A stretch of DNA of 64,000 bases. It comes from Sycon ciliatum (Eukaryota; Porifera; Calcarea; Leucosolenida; Sycettidae). The position numbers were made by a program, and so were the translations under genes. The notes under the pieces were generated by a model. It ran no database searches and was not told the origin of the DNA. It was given only the letters and a program-made list of their open reading frames with translations. The DNA lies in assembly GCF_964019385.1 (NCBI RefSeq), contig NC_088643.1, positions 48,389,228 through 48,453,227 of the forward strand. The letters are read 5' to 3'. This document shows, piece by piece, positions 1-12,196 of this stretch. Position 1 is the first letter of the stretch. Each line of letters starts with the position of its first letter.

Positions 1-486
1 AGAGAGAGATGAAGCCCTATCTCTCCCTCTCTGTCTGTCTCCCTCTGTCTCTCTCAAGGCTTTCTTTTTAAAACCTGTTTATTGTTTATTTAAAATCAGA
101 TTAGAAAAAGGAGATCCATTGTGAGGAAAAGAAAAAGAAGATTTATATAATAATAAACAATGAAGTTCGGAATCCTGTCAAGGAATGCATACACTGGGAG
201 TATGAGTTTTTAGGATAACACAGAATATTAACAAAGTATTCGAGTAATAAATATCTGAACAATTGCAATCCTCGCAGCCATACTTGTTGGTCAATCTCAC
301 AGTTTCTAGCTGTTCGTTTGACTTGAAATAATATGAGCTAGGTTATACATGTACAAGACTTTGTGCACTCTCAATGTACTCTCAAAGTAACGCTTCTATT
401 ACCACGTAGGTTTTCTCAAGATATTTTCAAGGTGTGAGTTACGAAATTAGATTAGCAACTATGATGGCATTAGTAGACACAGTTGG
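1..486. other. Non-coding, nothing recognised
   Basis: The first 55 bases are CT/GA-rich low-complexity sequence. The rest is AT-rich with no convincing coding frame or element. Confidence 0.5.
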
Positions 487-597
487 TTGCTCCTGAATGG
501 AGCTCACGGTTCCTGCTGACCTTGACACTTGACAGACTCACGACTGCCATCCAGGGCACACAAGGGGCCTTTCGAAGCTCCCATTCGGCAAACCTGC
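487..597 (+). repeat. Dispersed repeat, copy 1 of 3
   Basis: This stretch shares a core (CACTTGAC.GACTCACGACT) and flanking blocks with 8607-8685 and 56041-56156, including a TTGCTCC start and a CCCATTCGGCAA end shared with the third copy. All three lie in the same orientation. The family is not one I recognise; it has no coding frame or clear terminal repeats. Confidence 0.5.
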
Positions 598-1011
598 TAG
601 GCGAATTCATCCCTCACCATTTTAGCTTCAGGAGACAATGATGTTTGCGCTCCAGGAGCATTACATTCTATGGTGCTCAAGCAGCTCAAATATCACCCGG
701 GACACAAACGTACACTGATGCTCCGTTTCCAGCGCGACAAACATCTTGTGAGGCCTTGGGTAGCAGCGTGGGTCAGCGTCGCTCATGGAGTGGTGCAAGA
801 CACCAAGAGCCAGTAGCTATTCACACGACTGTCACTCCCAGCAACTAGTGGCACATCCACACGAGGGACCACAATACGAACGTAGAAGTAGTGATTTCGG
901 CGGTGAGAAGCAACGTTCAGCAGCAAAAACCCACAGGAGTAGCTATAGTCAATGGCTCAATTCTTAACACCTGCAGTGCATGCACAAGTGTGGAGTCAAC
1001 ACGTTCACTTG
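598..1011. other. 3' flank of gene A
   Basis: This is non-coding sequence just beyond the stop codon of gene A (minus strand). I could not pick a poly(A) signal with confidence. Confidence 0.4.
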
Positions 1012-1402
1012 TTAACTTGTATCAAATCCTGCCAAGCTTGTGCCCTCTGCCGCCATACTGTTCAGTCTCACGTAACCCCACTCATCCTTGGGAAGCTCTC
1101 GCATTGGGCTCAGTCTATTCAGTTCTGCGGCCCTGCGTGTATCCATTCCTGCTCTATTGGTCAGCGTCACGTACCCGCACTCGTCCCTGGGAAGCTCTTG
1201 CACCCTGCTTGCCTCGTGTTCTGCCTCCATTGCACCCATTGGCGCCATTGTTGTCATGTCACTCGGCTTCAAGAAACCGTACTCATCCTTAGGAAGTGCT
1301 TGTGCCAAAAGGTTGCCTTGGCTAGTCCCGGAACTGGGGTTCATGTTAGGAGAGGGCAGTGACTTCACGGCTTCACCAGCGTCAGTCTGATCCAGCGACT
1401 CA
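1012..1402 (-). CDS. Gene A, terminal exon (YxxL-type triple repeat tail)
   Basis: This is the last coding exon of gene A, read on the minus strand. It follows an acceptor (TTTTGCAG, preceded by a TG tract) at 1403-1404, opens in phase 2 and ends at a TAA at 1012-1014. The exon codes about 130 residues of low-complexity sequence with three spaced copies of a motif: LPKDEYGFL, LPRDECGYVTL and LPKDEWGYVRL, about 30 residues apart. Each ends in a tyrosine followed by xxL, resembling an ITIM/hemITAM-like or YxxΦ sorting signal; which one is inference. With exons 3813-5188 and 2485-3045 the reading frame closes exactly (2328 bases, 775 residues). No known folded domain is visible. Confidence 0.7.
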
Positions 1403-2484
1403 CTGCAAAACACACACACACACACACAACCATAGAGCAGAATATATTATGCAGAGCTCAGTGACCAGTCACAGTCCACGTGACCAGTCAAACAGTTACA
1501 CATGCCCAAAAAGCAGTCACAGATTGGTCACAGAGTCCTACTTATAGACTACAGTACTCTTCCCGAGATTTGCTACATGCAGTATGAAGTCTGGTGAGGC
1601 CAGAGTCCAACGTCCTATATTGTGTGCGCATGTTTGTGTATGTGTGTGCGTGTGTGTGTGTGTGTGTGTGTATGTGTGCTGGAGTGGGGGGTATATCACC
1701 TGGCCAATAGCCAATACATACTCGAAGTGTACATGTGTTGATGTCATGGCAGCTCTATGATGTTGCTGCCAATGATTCCGTCAGGCATTGTCATGGCCTG
1801 GGTGACGGACAAACCTTGAAACAAGGCCGATTATGTCATGGATAGGTGCCAGTATCTCCATGTGTCTCCCGAGGTGTGGGTAATGAGCGAGTGGATGCTG
1901 TTCAAAAACCATGCAGCTAGAAAATGAACCTCTGTCTCTATCAGATCACGTAAATCACAACGTGCTTTTGTATCTTGTGACCAGACTCTCCCATACCTTG
2001 TTATCGTTGATTGGTCTACATGGGCAACATGTGAAGTCACTGTGTCAGTTGACCTAGTTGTAATCCTGCGCTCAGATGGCAGCAGGCCAGCTGGAAGTTG
2101 GCTGCCTGGCTGCTGTGCATAGGTCGCCATATTGCTACTCCCTGCTAAGCAGCATTGTGATACCGCTTGCTCGGAGGTGCAGCCAATCTGACGGACTGGC
2201 TCATGGGGCAGTACATCAACCTTGTGGCATGGAGCAATCCTAAGAAATTTTTGTGAAAACAGGCAAAAAGAAACATGGGCAATGAGCTAAACTAGCAACC
2301 CTTTCCTTACCCTAACTCTAGCCTCCTCCCACTCCCTGCCCCCCCCCCCACACACACACACACCCCCGGGCACACGCACACTGAGTAAATGAAAGGCCTT
2401 TGGATTGTTGCTTGCAATGGAATTCCCATATGTATGTGTAGATCCACATTCAGCACATACACACCTCGAACAATCTTACCATAC
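1403..2484 (-). other. Intron of gene A
   Basis: This is the interval between the second and third exons of gene A. It holds a CA/TG tract at 1411-1430, another at 1633-1673 and a C-run at 2341-2350. A 99-residue minus frame at 1831-2130 contains a YAQ motif, but the phase-2 acceptor in front of it would run into a stop at once, so I do not call it an exon. Confidence 0.5.
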
Positions 2485-3045
2485 CTTGAACCAGGAGCAT
2501 ATCCACTTCCTCTTCCTTCGGGTTGGCCAGATTTCGGTGATCGGCGCACTGTACTCGTGTCTATGTACGTTCCTTCTTCATCAGGAATGGCAACTTCACG
2601 ACCAGTGGCTGCGTAGACAGTGCATGACAGTGCAATCTGATCGGGCAATGGCGGAGTCAGATTGCCCACATGAGCACTAGCAAAAGCAGCTGCAGGTGAT
2701 TCTATGGTCAGTTTGCCTCCGTTGTCTCCGATGCCATGATCCCGATGCTGCTTCATGTTTTCAGTCGGTTTACTCAGACTGGCCCACATGTAAGCTATCC
2801 GCCGGTCGAATTTTTCCCATTCGTCAACAACCTCGTAGATACTGTCTTCTCCGCCTGTGCCCGGAGAGTAAGGCTGGACAACGCCGCCTACTTCATCACA
2901 GGCCCCGTCTTCCTCCTCTTCTTCCTCTTCAGTCGTCGGCGCAATGGGCTCAACTTCCTGGCGCTGGATGATGTCGCGCACCGTTGTGTGGATCTCCTGG
3001 GTGCGAAGAATGAAGTACTCGTAATTCAGGCGTTTTCTCCCGTCC
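2485..3045 (-). CDS. Gene A, cassette exon 2 (acidic, tyrosine-rich)
   Basis: This is the second coding exon of gene A, minus strand. It starts after CATATAG at 3046-3047 and ends at an AG|GTATGG donor. Both ends are phase 2 and the length is 561 bases (187 codons), so it could be skipped or duplicated without breaking the frame. The product is low-complexity: a run of seven glutamates, then tyrosines in acidic or hydrophobic settings (NYEYFIL, SIYEVVDEW, GTYIDTSTV, GYAPGSR). YEVV and YIDT look like possible SH2 ligands once phosphorylated; this is inference from motif only. A GTAAGA two codons further on is an alternative donor but would change the phase. Confidence 0.7.
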
Positions 3046-3812
3046 CTATATGGCAACGAGCAAACATGGAAAGTATGGAACATGGGAACGTCTGGTGTCA
3101 GTGAGTCAGGATGATGGTCTGGTGTCAGTGAGTCAGGATGATGGTTTCATTGATTTTATTGTTATTGTAACCACTGACTGACAAAAGTTAATACCAAAGT
3201 TCTGAAAATAGCATGCTTCCAGAATATACATGCACCAGACGAAAATATCTCTGCATCAGAATTTTTTACGGACAAAGTTAAATGTTCTTTGATTAATGTG
3301 CAACAGTTGGGGAGGCCTATTGACACTAATGCAATCTTTGGATTTCGCAAATTGTCATCACCAAACAGAACACTGCAACTCACGTATGCCATCGGAAAAA
3401 AAACCTACTACACTACTGGATGTACATGTACAGGAACAGCTTGTGGAAAGTGAGGTCACAAGCCATGAACACATTCCGCGCCATGAACCGATTTTAATGT
3501 TGACTCCAGACGTTACACCTTCCACCTTGCCTAAACTCAATACTAGCAAGCCAGATACGAAAGAAGCGAATACTTTGAAATCCTCTGTGAGTCCAAATTT
3601 GACCTTGCCTAAAATTGTCAAAACTATACTCAGTATTAGGGGACCAATTTGCGACACGGAAATCAACGCAACAACATGTTACCACTTCAAAGTATCATAT
3701 GCCTACTGCAAGTACATGCGCACTTTACTCCTTTAAAAAAGAAGTCGGTCAATGAGTATGCATCATGAGAGCTCACTATGACAGAGGGAGAATTCTGAAT
3801 TACTTAGCTTAC
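3046..3812 (-). other. First intron of gene A
   Basis: The intron is bounded by GTAAGC (donor) and CATATAG (acceptor) on the minus strand. Near its 3' end a 27-bp unit is tandemly duplicated at about 3090-3143. Plus-strand open frames here have no recognisable content. Confidence 0.6.
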
Positions 3813-5188
3813 CTAGTATCCTCTTTGACCAGGTCTTTCAGGTCCGGATGTTGTTGTGTCATACGGGCAGTATAGGATCGCAAGCGTGTTGCCTGCATGA
3901 CTGGTTCCGTAGCGAGCGGTCCTGCGGCCATTCCAAGCTCCTTGTCACGAGCGATGTCCCTCTCTAGCTGCGCTTTTGCTGCTTCAGCAGTGAGCAGAAG
4001 AGCGTGCGACTGGAATAGTGACTTGCATGCGCTGATGCCATGAATCTTGCGACAGTTGTCCATGACTGGGTCAAGAAAGGCAACGCCAGAGAGTTCCTTC
4101 CATGTGGACTTGTGGCTCTGCACATGCGTCTTGAAGTAGTTGCTGGCCAGCAATAACGAATTCTTCTCTCGGTCCCGTGTTTGTTTGACAATGCTATGCC
4201 AGGGTTGCGGAGGAACTGGCCGGCCCGGCAGGTTGAGTGACCGGTGAGCAAGATACAAGAACGGTTGATCCACGCCGTGGGTATGGTCTGCAGATGTGAA
4301 GAAAACCGGAATGGCATACTTGCCATTGATGACACTCAGTTTTCCTGAGGAGAATGTCTTGTCGCAACTGGAGAATGGCTTTAGGAAGACGTTCTGTTTT
4401 CGGTTTGGTGGCAAGAATGATGCAGGCAGTGCTGCTTCACTGGTTGGAGATGTTATACCCTGGAAATGCCTGACCACGTCGAATGCCCTGTCGAGGTGAT
4501 ATTTCCGCTTCGGCAATGTATCACACTTGGTCAGAGCTATCGCGCAGGCTTTCTTCTTTTTCTCGGGAATGTGCCTCCAGCACTCGGTGAAGATTTGCCA
4601 CTGCAGTTTGCGTTGCTCGGCGGACTTGGATGGATCCAGGACAAACAAGTAACCATCAACGCCATCCTTGCCGGCATACTCTCGAGGAAGTGGCTGTGGA
4701 ACCATGTCGATCACAGTGTACGCTTCGTCTTCTCCGAGAAACGAGCGGCAAGCGTAAGAATGCTTGCCCGGAGACTTCAGACTCGGCCTTGCTGCTCGCT
4801 TCTCATACTGGTCACCTCCAGCAAAGGTTTGACCCATACTGTCTTCCAGGAATGTAGTGTGTTCCACAACATTGATCTTCAAGTTGACCTTGTGTGAACT
4901 GAACTTTGCCCTGGGCAGGTACAGTCGCTTTGCAGCTCCAAAGTAGACGAAATGATCTCCATTGATTTCCGCCTCGGAGAAGTCAGTCTGGCTCAGCCAG
5001 TGCGAGTGATCGTGACCCAGTTCTAGCCAGGTATCCACGCCTGGATGAATGAATCTGCTACAGAGACTAGACTTGCCCACTCCACTCTCGCCATGATCCA
5101 GCATTGAGCAGCACGTCCCCAGGACGGCCAGTCTGCACTCCAGGGTGGAATACTTCTCCTCACTTTGCGGACGTCGGACATTTGCCAT
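3813..5188 (-). CDS. Gene A, exon 1: p190RhoGAP-like pseudoGTPase plus FF-like region
   Basis: This exon codes 458 residues that resemble the N-terminal GTPase and first FF region of p190RhoGAP (ARHGAP5/ARHGAP35). A Walker A motif (GESGVGKS) is at residues 33-40. The family's DHSHW and DHFVYFG blocks follow, then VVEHTTF at 107-113 where an active GTPase would have DxxG, then YLFVLDPSK and TKCD at 220-223. Residues of about 340-400 (TWKEL...CKSLFQ) match the FF layout. The p190 head is known to hold nucleotide without normal turnover; the same state is inferred here. The chosen Met gives the same lead length as the paralogs. The exon ends ACTAG|GTAAGC in phase 2, as in B and C. No RhoGAP domain is present. 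Confidence 0.8.
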
Positions 5189-5758
<570 letters not shown>

Positions 5759-5820
5759 CTACTACTACTATGTACAACTGCCACAAAATGGCCACGTCAC
5801 ACACACACACACACACACAT

Positions 5821-6749
5821 ACGCCACGGACAGTCTCAGATTGTGGCGGCTTGTCAGCCATGCCATGCGCCAGGCCAGGGTGTTGGCCCTTACTGGCCTT
5901 AGGCGCTAGGCGGCAAGTAGCTTGATGCATTGACCCTCACTCAGTCCGAGTCACTGTCGCCTAGGCCCCCGATGCAACGCGGTTGTACACTGCTTGTTAC
6001 AACTACCGGTAGTTATGCACATTAGGCATTTTCTGTCCTTTCACGCCGCTGTCACCTCAAACAGCAACAGTTACTGCTTGCAAAATGTTTATCCTTTGGC
6101 TTTGCGGCTACTACATGTAGATGTACATGTACACGTAGCACTACCAGTCCTGTACTTATTCTGCAATCTGAAGATCTACTGTGCTCTGACATTGCGGCCG
6201 TAAAAACTGCCTGGTCTAATCCTGAGCTAAGTCTGCGCTCTCAGTTATGCCTTGATTTTCTTTTGTGGGAGTTAGTTCCTGCTTTTTTGTGCCATGCTTT
6301 AGAACGTTCAGCTGAACTTGGGTCTTGCTTCAGCTTGCTTGAAAGTTTGGTTGGCTGTTGGCATGAGATGAAATTAATGAAACAGTAAACACAGTGGTAG
6401 TCTTCGTATACAGTAACGTTTGTGGGATTGCGGATCAAGACGTGCAAACACTGTTAGAAACACGGGATGAAAATAAAAATAATTTGCCGGAACCTCGAGC
6501 TCCCCCTCGTCTACACTGCACGTACTTCACCATACTTGACTGTCTAGCACGGTACGATAGGACGGAACCTCTCCATGCAAGCAATCACCCAGGGATCAGA
6601 CACCGGTATGTATCGATTACCATATGCTGGTCTTGCCTGTGCGATAACTGATTTCTCGCAGTCACCCGTCAGAGCATTCATTCATTCATAACATTGAAGT
6701 CATGAAGTAATAATTTTCATTGTATGTACAAATCACTTCCCTGCAGCAT
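5821..6749. other. Intergenic, nothing recognised
   Basis: No supported coding frame or element. One TACATGTA-rich patch lies at 6110-6135. Confidence 0.45.
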
Positions 6750-7316
6750 CAAAGCTTCACAAGATCTTTAACAAGAACTCGGTGAAGGTGAGCTACAGTT
6801 GCTTACCGAATGTAGCCGCCATCATCCGCTGACACAACAACAAGCTACTCAGCCCACAACACGAAGACCTGCCATGCAACTGCCGAACGAAGCCTGACTG
6901 CCCTATGAGAGGAAAGTGCCAGACACAGCAGCTGGTCTACAAAGCCGAAGTGACAAGCAGTAATGTTTACCCAGCACGTGTGTACTTCGGAGCGACAGAG
7001 CCAACGTTCAAGACCCGGTACGGAAACCACAAGTACACATTCAACCACGAGCAGAGACGGAAGAGCACCGAACTATCCAAGTATGTCTGGAAATTGAAGG
7101 AGAGACATGAAGACTACTCGATCCAGTGGAGTATTTTAGGAACGAGCACGAGCCTACAGCAACATCAGCAAGAGGTGCCAACTTTGCCTTTCGGAGAACT
7201 TCCGGATCATAACCGCGGATAGAGAAACATGCCTCAACAAGAGAAGCGAGCTCATCTCGAAGTGTAGACATGCCGACAAAGTCTCGCTCGCAAACTACAC
7301 TGGGGTCACGTGATGA
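6750..7316 (+). mobile_element. Penelope-like element fragment (GIY-YIG end), fossil
   Basis: Plus-strand frames here give the C-terminal end of a Penelope-like retroelement: a VSYSCLPN block, a cysteine pair before CPMRGKC, then VYKAEV...VYFGAT, FKTRYGNHKY, TELSKYVWKLK and finally CLNKRSELISKCRH. This order is the GIY-YIG nuclease end of that family. Only the 3' portion remains; no reverse transcriptase is seen. The copy is broken, with a few breaks, so it is an old fossil. A CA tract follows directly. Confidence 0.7.
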
Positions 7317-7328
7317 GATACGCGGTGT

Positions 7329-7978
<650 letters not shown>

Positions 7979-8404
7979 CACTAGTAAACCAGTATTAGAT
8001 AAACCTTGTTGTAGTTCACGCAATTGTTAGATTGACAGCATGAAACAAGGTGGAGGGCACTGTGTTCGAAAACAGTGACCTTACTACAACCTACAACCTT
8101 CCTTACTACAACCTTCCCGGTCCCTGCGGACAGCTGACGAGCTGAGAGAAGGACGCCATGGGCAGAAGTTGGAAGAAAAAAGAAGTTTTTATACAAGTTA
8201 AAAAAGAGCGAAGACAACAAGACGACATCAGAAGTAGTCTCCTAACCCCCTAGCATAAAGAGGGTCAGAACCGAGTGCGATACCCATATGGTTCAAATGG
8301 TCCGCAGGGACCGGGGCTCTGCCAACCGCGGAAGGTTGTAGTAAGGTCACTGTTTTCGAACACAGTGTCCTCCACCTTGTTTCATGCTGTCAATCTAACA
8401 ATTG
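7979..8404. mobile_element. Foldback/MITE-like element
   Basis: Long inverted repeats pair 8021-8132 with about 8299-8404; the arms include CAATTGTTAGATTGACAGCA, CAAGGTGGAGG, a GTTCGAAAACAGTGACC block and CCCGGTCCCTGCGG. The roughly 165-bp loop has no coding frame. A shorter, decayed relative with the same blocks is at about 61805-61995, which suggests a dispersed family. The outermost ends and target duplication are not certain. Confidence 0.6.
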
Positions 8405-8606
8405 CATGTACAGTCATGTACTAGTACTAGTACTTCGGAAGTACATGAGTGTACATGTAGATCTACCTGGTCAGGTATTACATGATGTAGTTGTGGAATG
8501 ACCACCCTCAATGTGCGCATGTGCATATCACTTGTATTGTACACTATAATTATACAAAGGTACGAAATAGTGGTTGCGACTTCGGCGATGATTTGTAAGA
8601 AAAGGT

Positions 8607-8685
8607 TTGCTCCCCACACCGGAGGCTGCTCGCGCTATTCCGCCGACTTGACTTGACACTTGACTGACTCACGACTGTCATCCAG
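8607..8685 (+). repeat. Dispersed repeat, copy 2 of 3
   Basis: Shares GCGCTATTC, CGACTTGA and ACTTGACTGACTCACGACTG with the copy at 56041-56156 and the core with 487-597. It is the shortest of the three. Confidence 0.5.
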
Positions 8686-9347
8686 TATATATACAATGGT
8701 TTATAAAAAGAAATGAGGACCAAGGAACTGCAAGTTACGCCATAATGTCCACTAACACTACCTGTTACTTTACAATCAGTTCATGCGATAACATTGCACG
8801 ACACTGACCAACGGTACGACCCAGCACAAAAGAGGCAAGTAATACGTCAAGCAAAAAAACAAGCATGCAGACCACACTCTCTCCCATGTACCCCTACGGC
8901 TTACCCTCTACTGATCTCGCAGTTGCATGTACATGTACAGTCATGTACATTGTATGGCCCCACAAACGCATGCGAGGGGTAAGGTGCAGGAGGAGGAGAA
9001 AAGACATAACATACATGCTGTCAGAGACATGAGGAGATGAAGTAGGAGGATATGTAACTGATCATCATTGTCAGTTGTCTGATAATTGCCGAAAGCTATG
9101 AAACCAATATTTATGATAAGTTGGTAACAACAACAAGCCTGGTGCTAGATACTCTGTAACTCACTCGTGGTAGGGGAGAGGATGTGGTGCCACTGGTGGG
9201 AGGGGAGTGGCTGTCGTGTGTTCGCAACGATATACATTCCTGACATAGCCTAAATGTAAGATGCACGGGGAGTATAGAGTTACAGTTCCATGACATAGGG
9301 TGCATGTTTCTTTGTGGTTTGTATGCTCACTGTCTTTGTGCAGAACC
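8686..9347. other. 3' flank of gene B
   Basis: Non-coding as far as I can see. It includes a TGTACATGTACA cluster at about 8927-8950. Confidence 0.4.
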
Positions 9348-9370
9348 CTACACAGACCGTGCGTGGGAAG
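9348..9370 (-). CDS. Gene B, short terminal exon
   Basis: A very strong acceptor on the minus strand (GTTTTTTTAG) is followed by 23 bases that complete a phase-1 codon and reach a TAG at 9348-9350, coding only ASHARSV. It fits the phase-1 donor of exon 9494-9654. With it, gene B totals 2883 bases (960 residues plus stop), an exact frame. The shortness of the exon makes it less certain than the others. Confidence 0.45.
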
Positions 9371-9493
9371 CTAAAAAAACAAAACATCAAAATTAAAATT
9401 AATGATCAAATGAAATAACTTAGTAGCTGTTAGATTTCAGGTGGCGATATTATGAGTCATCCTGCTGCTTCACATCCATGTGAATATACTTAC

Positions 9494-9654
9494 CCGAGCG
9501 AGCGTCAACCACCCATTTATCAGCTATGTCCCGGGAGTCGTCCTGCTGTTCGCAAGTACCCTTTCCTGCCACATCACCAGTGCCTTTCAGAGAACATGAT
9601 CGCACTGGAGCGGCTGGCGGCGGTGGATTCACATCGGCTGGCGTGCCTTCAACT
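9494..9654 (-). CDS. Gene B, exon 3 (proline-rich)
   Basis: On the minus strand this exon follows a CTGCTGCAG acceptor, enters in phase 2 and leaves at TCGG|GTAAGTAT in phase 1. It codes about 53 residues with a PPPPAAP stretch and polar, acidic sequence. No domain is recognised. It is the only cassette in this gene family whose two ends differ in phase, as expected for a penultimate exon in front of the 23-base terminal one. Confidence 0.55.
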
Positions 9655-10604
9655 CTGCAGCAGTAACAGTGGGAAAGGAATCATACTCATCAAAATGAGA
9701 TCCGCATGCGGGCACGACAGGTACACGCCATGACAAAATCTGTAGGGTGGCCCCAGGTCGGCATTGCCCTTGGCGGATTATGTGGCAGAAGAAATTAGCA
9801 CTTTACATCTCAATAAAACCTTCGTATCATGTCGCTTCAGCTGATTCTGTTTATTGCAATCTTAAAATTAGCAGAATTTGGTATTTTCCTGGTATATTTA
9901 ATTAATGCATGACATTTACTTTGTTTTGTATGAATGTGGATAAAGAAATGGAGCAGAATTCAAGGAAGTGCCTGCCATAGTAGGGCTTGTATGGTTCTGC
10001 CAATTTCATCCATGATTGCTTTTTGAGCAGAATCGGGCAATTTTTCCAGCATTATCCGCCTAGCATTCTGGTGTTTGCAAGCAAGCCGCTCCAAGTTGTT
10101 GTTCAACATGTTCTTGTTGTGGTATAGCGCAGTCATAGCTTTCCATTTCCAGGTGCTAAGCAGTAAGCTCAAGTCAAACTTGAAACCAAGGTCGTCATTC
10201 ACTTTTAAGCAATTAAGGTAGCTGGAAACTATAATACATGTAAGCTTTTCAAATTGACCCTACTTTCTTGGATGTGAAGTGTGCGTTATCTTCATTGTAC
10301 CAGGTAGAGATGAAATGGCCAAAACAAGTAGCTGGTCATCATCAATATTGCGGAGTAATAAGCACCTCAACATTAATTTTTGATACTTGGGGGTGATTTT
10401 TGTGCAAATTGCCTGTTACTTTGTTCAATATGGGCCACTAAGAGAAATCGGCCCGAAAGTTTTCGCTTTTGACTATGTTTTAAAAATTAACTCTTCCAAT
10501 TGTTTCAGGTTCTACTTCAAAAGCTAAGAAAGTGACTGTTCACCGCAAGCAGTTTTTTTAAATTCCTTACCAGTTACATGTACCTAAGTACAATTCTCTC
10601 TTAC
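9655..10604 (-). other. Intron of gene B
   Basis: AT-rich interval. A minus frame at 9960-10202 (80 residues, helical composition, starting MNDDLGFKF) has no splice sites in the right phase and no family I recognise; it may be a relic of a mobile element. Confidence 0.4.
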
Positions 10605-12038
10605 CTGAGATATTCTCGGGATTTTGGCTTGTCGGTGACGTTAGCCTGAATCCTGACACCATCTTTCGAGCTGGTTAAGACGGCCGTTTCGAATGATTTC
10701 CTCCTGTTTGTATGGAATCCATCACCGGTTGAGGACCTTCTACGGGCGCACGCCACCGGAGACGTGGATGAGGAGTTCGAAATTCCATCCTGCTGCAGTT
10801 GGGGAAGGTCGCCAATCGCAATTGTTCTGAGCGTTGCGTCTGCTGGTTCGTGACAGGCCAAGCGCAAATCGGATCGCTTCCTCTCTATATCCGGCTGTCG
10901 GGAGTGTCCACTAGATCGCCAATCCGGCGACGTGGATGGACTGACGGAACGTTCGGAACATGGGATGTCCTCTCCGTCAGAGTTTGTGCCAGGGTGTTCT
11001 TGTTCATCAGGGAGTCGTACGTGTATCAACGGAGTGTGGTCTGGTTTAGTGTGAGCAGGTGTGGGTGGCAATGGTAGTACGAGAAGACCGTCGCGGAAAG
11101 CACGACTGTCCGTGTGGTTTTGGTGTGGGTCGTGTTCAGGCGAAGAGGAGTTCGAAATTCCACCCTGCAATTGAGGAAGGTCACCAATCGCTATTGTTTT
11201 GACCATCGAGTCTCCTGGCTCGTGACAGGTCAAGCGCAAATCGGACCGCTTCTTCTCCATATCTGGCTGTCGGAAGTGTCCACTGGGCCGACGGCGGGAC
11301 CGACAATCCGGCGACGTGGATGGACTGGCGGAACGTTCCGAACATGGGATGTCCTGTCCGTCAGAGTTTCCTGGCTCTTGTTCATCAGGGAGTTGCACGT
11401 GTATCAACGGAGCGTTGTCTGGTTTAGTCTGAGCAGGTGTGGGTGGCAGTGGCAGTGCGAGGAGACCATCGCAGAACGCACTACCATCAGTACTGTCCAT
11501 GTGGTGCCGGTGGTGTGGGTGTTGGTGTGGGTGGTGGTGTGGGTGTTGGTGTTGGTGTTCAGATGGTATGCATGTTGTGCATGACGAACAGTGGTCAAGA
11601 CGAGCGTGCGCGTATGGGAATAGGCCAACCCGTGGCCGCAGCGGAGCTTGATCCTGTGTTGCCTCCGACAAGGAGTTCCCGTGTACCCTGTTATCGCTAT
11701 CCTTGCGTTTCGTTTGGATAAATGCAGCAGGCTTGTAGTGTCGCTGGTCAGGACAGTGAAGCATGAGCCAGGATGACGTCACGTCGTCGTCATCCTCATC
11801 ATCGTCCATGTCCTCATACGCCAGTCTGTGTATTGTGCGTGTGCCATCCATGTGGACCTCAGCGTAAGGGATTATAGTCCTCGCCTTAGTCGCTCCCTTA
11901 ACATGCTCATTAGCCGCATCCATAGGCAAGCTTCCAGCGTGTTGCCGTTTTCCGCGGAACAGGCTTTGCGTTTTGGAGTGCTTCCGCTGGCCGACCATAA
12001 CGAATCTCTCATCATAGTCAATGTGATCGCTTTCATCC
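10605..12038 (-). CDS. Gene B, cassette exon 2 (internally duplicated tail)
   Basis: This 1434-base exon (478 codons, phase 2 at both ends) follows a CTGCAG acceptor and ends CTCAG|GTAAGA. It codes a low-complexity tail with tyrosine motifs IIPYAEV, LAYEDMDDDEDDD, LFPYAHARL and REYL, a histidine-rich stretch (HQHQHPHHHPHQHPHH), and two copies of a roughly 125-residue block. Each block holds LPLPPTPA, PLIHV.LPDEQE, DIPCSERS.SPSTSPD and TIAIGDLPQLQ. The first copy lies at about 11500-11130 and the second at about 11125-10750. The prolines could bind SH3 or WW partners and the tyrosines SH2 or PTB partners, by inference. Its acceptor lies in a minisatellite (12039-12196). Confidence 0.75.
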
Positions 12039-12196
12039 CTGCAGGAATTAACAGGAGTTAACAGGAATTAACAGTGGTTTCATCCCTGCAGGAATTAACA
12101 GTGCTTTCATCCCTGCAGGAATTAACAGTGCTTTCATCCCTGCAGGAATTAACAGTGCTTTCATCCCTGCAGGAATTAACAGGAATTAACAGAGGA
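12039..12196 (-). repeat. 27-bp minisatellite that repeats the splice acceptor
   Basis: A 27-bp unit is present about four to five times. On the minus strand each unit carries TTCCTGCAG|GGATGAAAG, the same acceptor used to open exon 10605-12038. Because the unit is nine codons long with no stop in the exon frame, each extra acceptor would add DESTVNSCR in frame. Confidence 0.8.

Noticed and set aside
1831-2130. Extra cassette exon of gene A with a YAQ motif
   Set aside because: The only nearby acceptor in phase 2 runs into a stop after one codon, and no matching donor is clear.
9960-10202. 80-codon minus-strand gene within the gene B intron
   Set aside because: Plausible amino-acid composition but no family, no start context and no splice sites; noted only in the intron entry.
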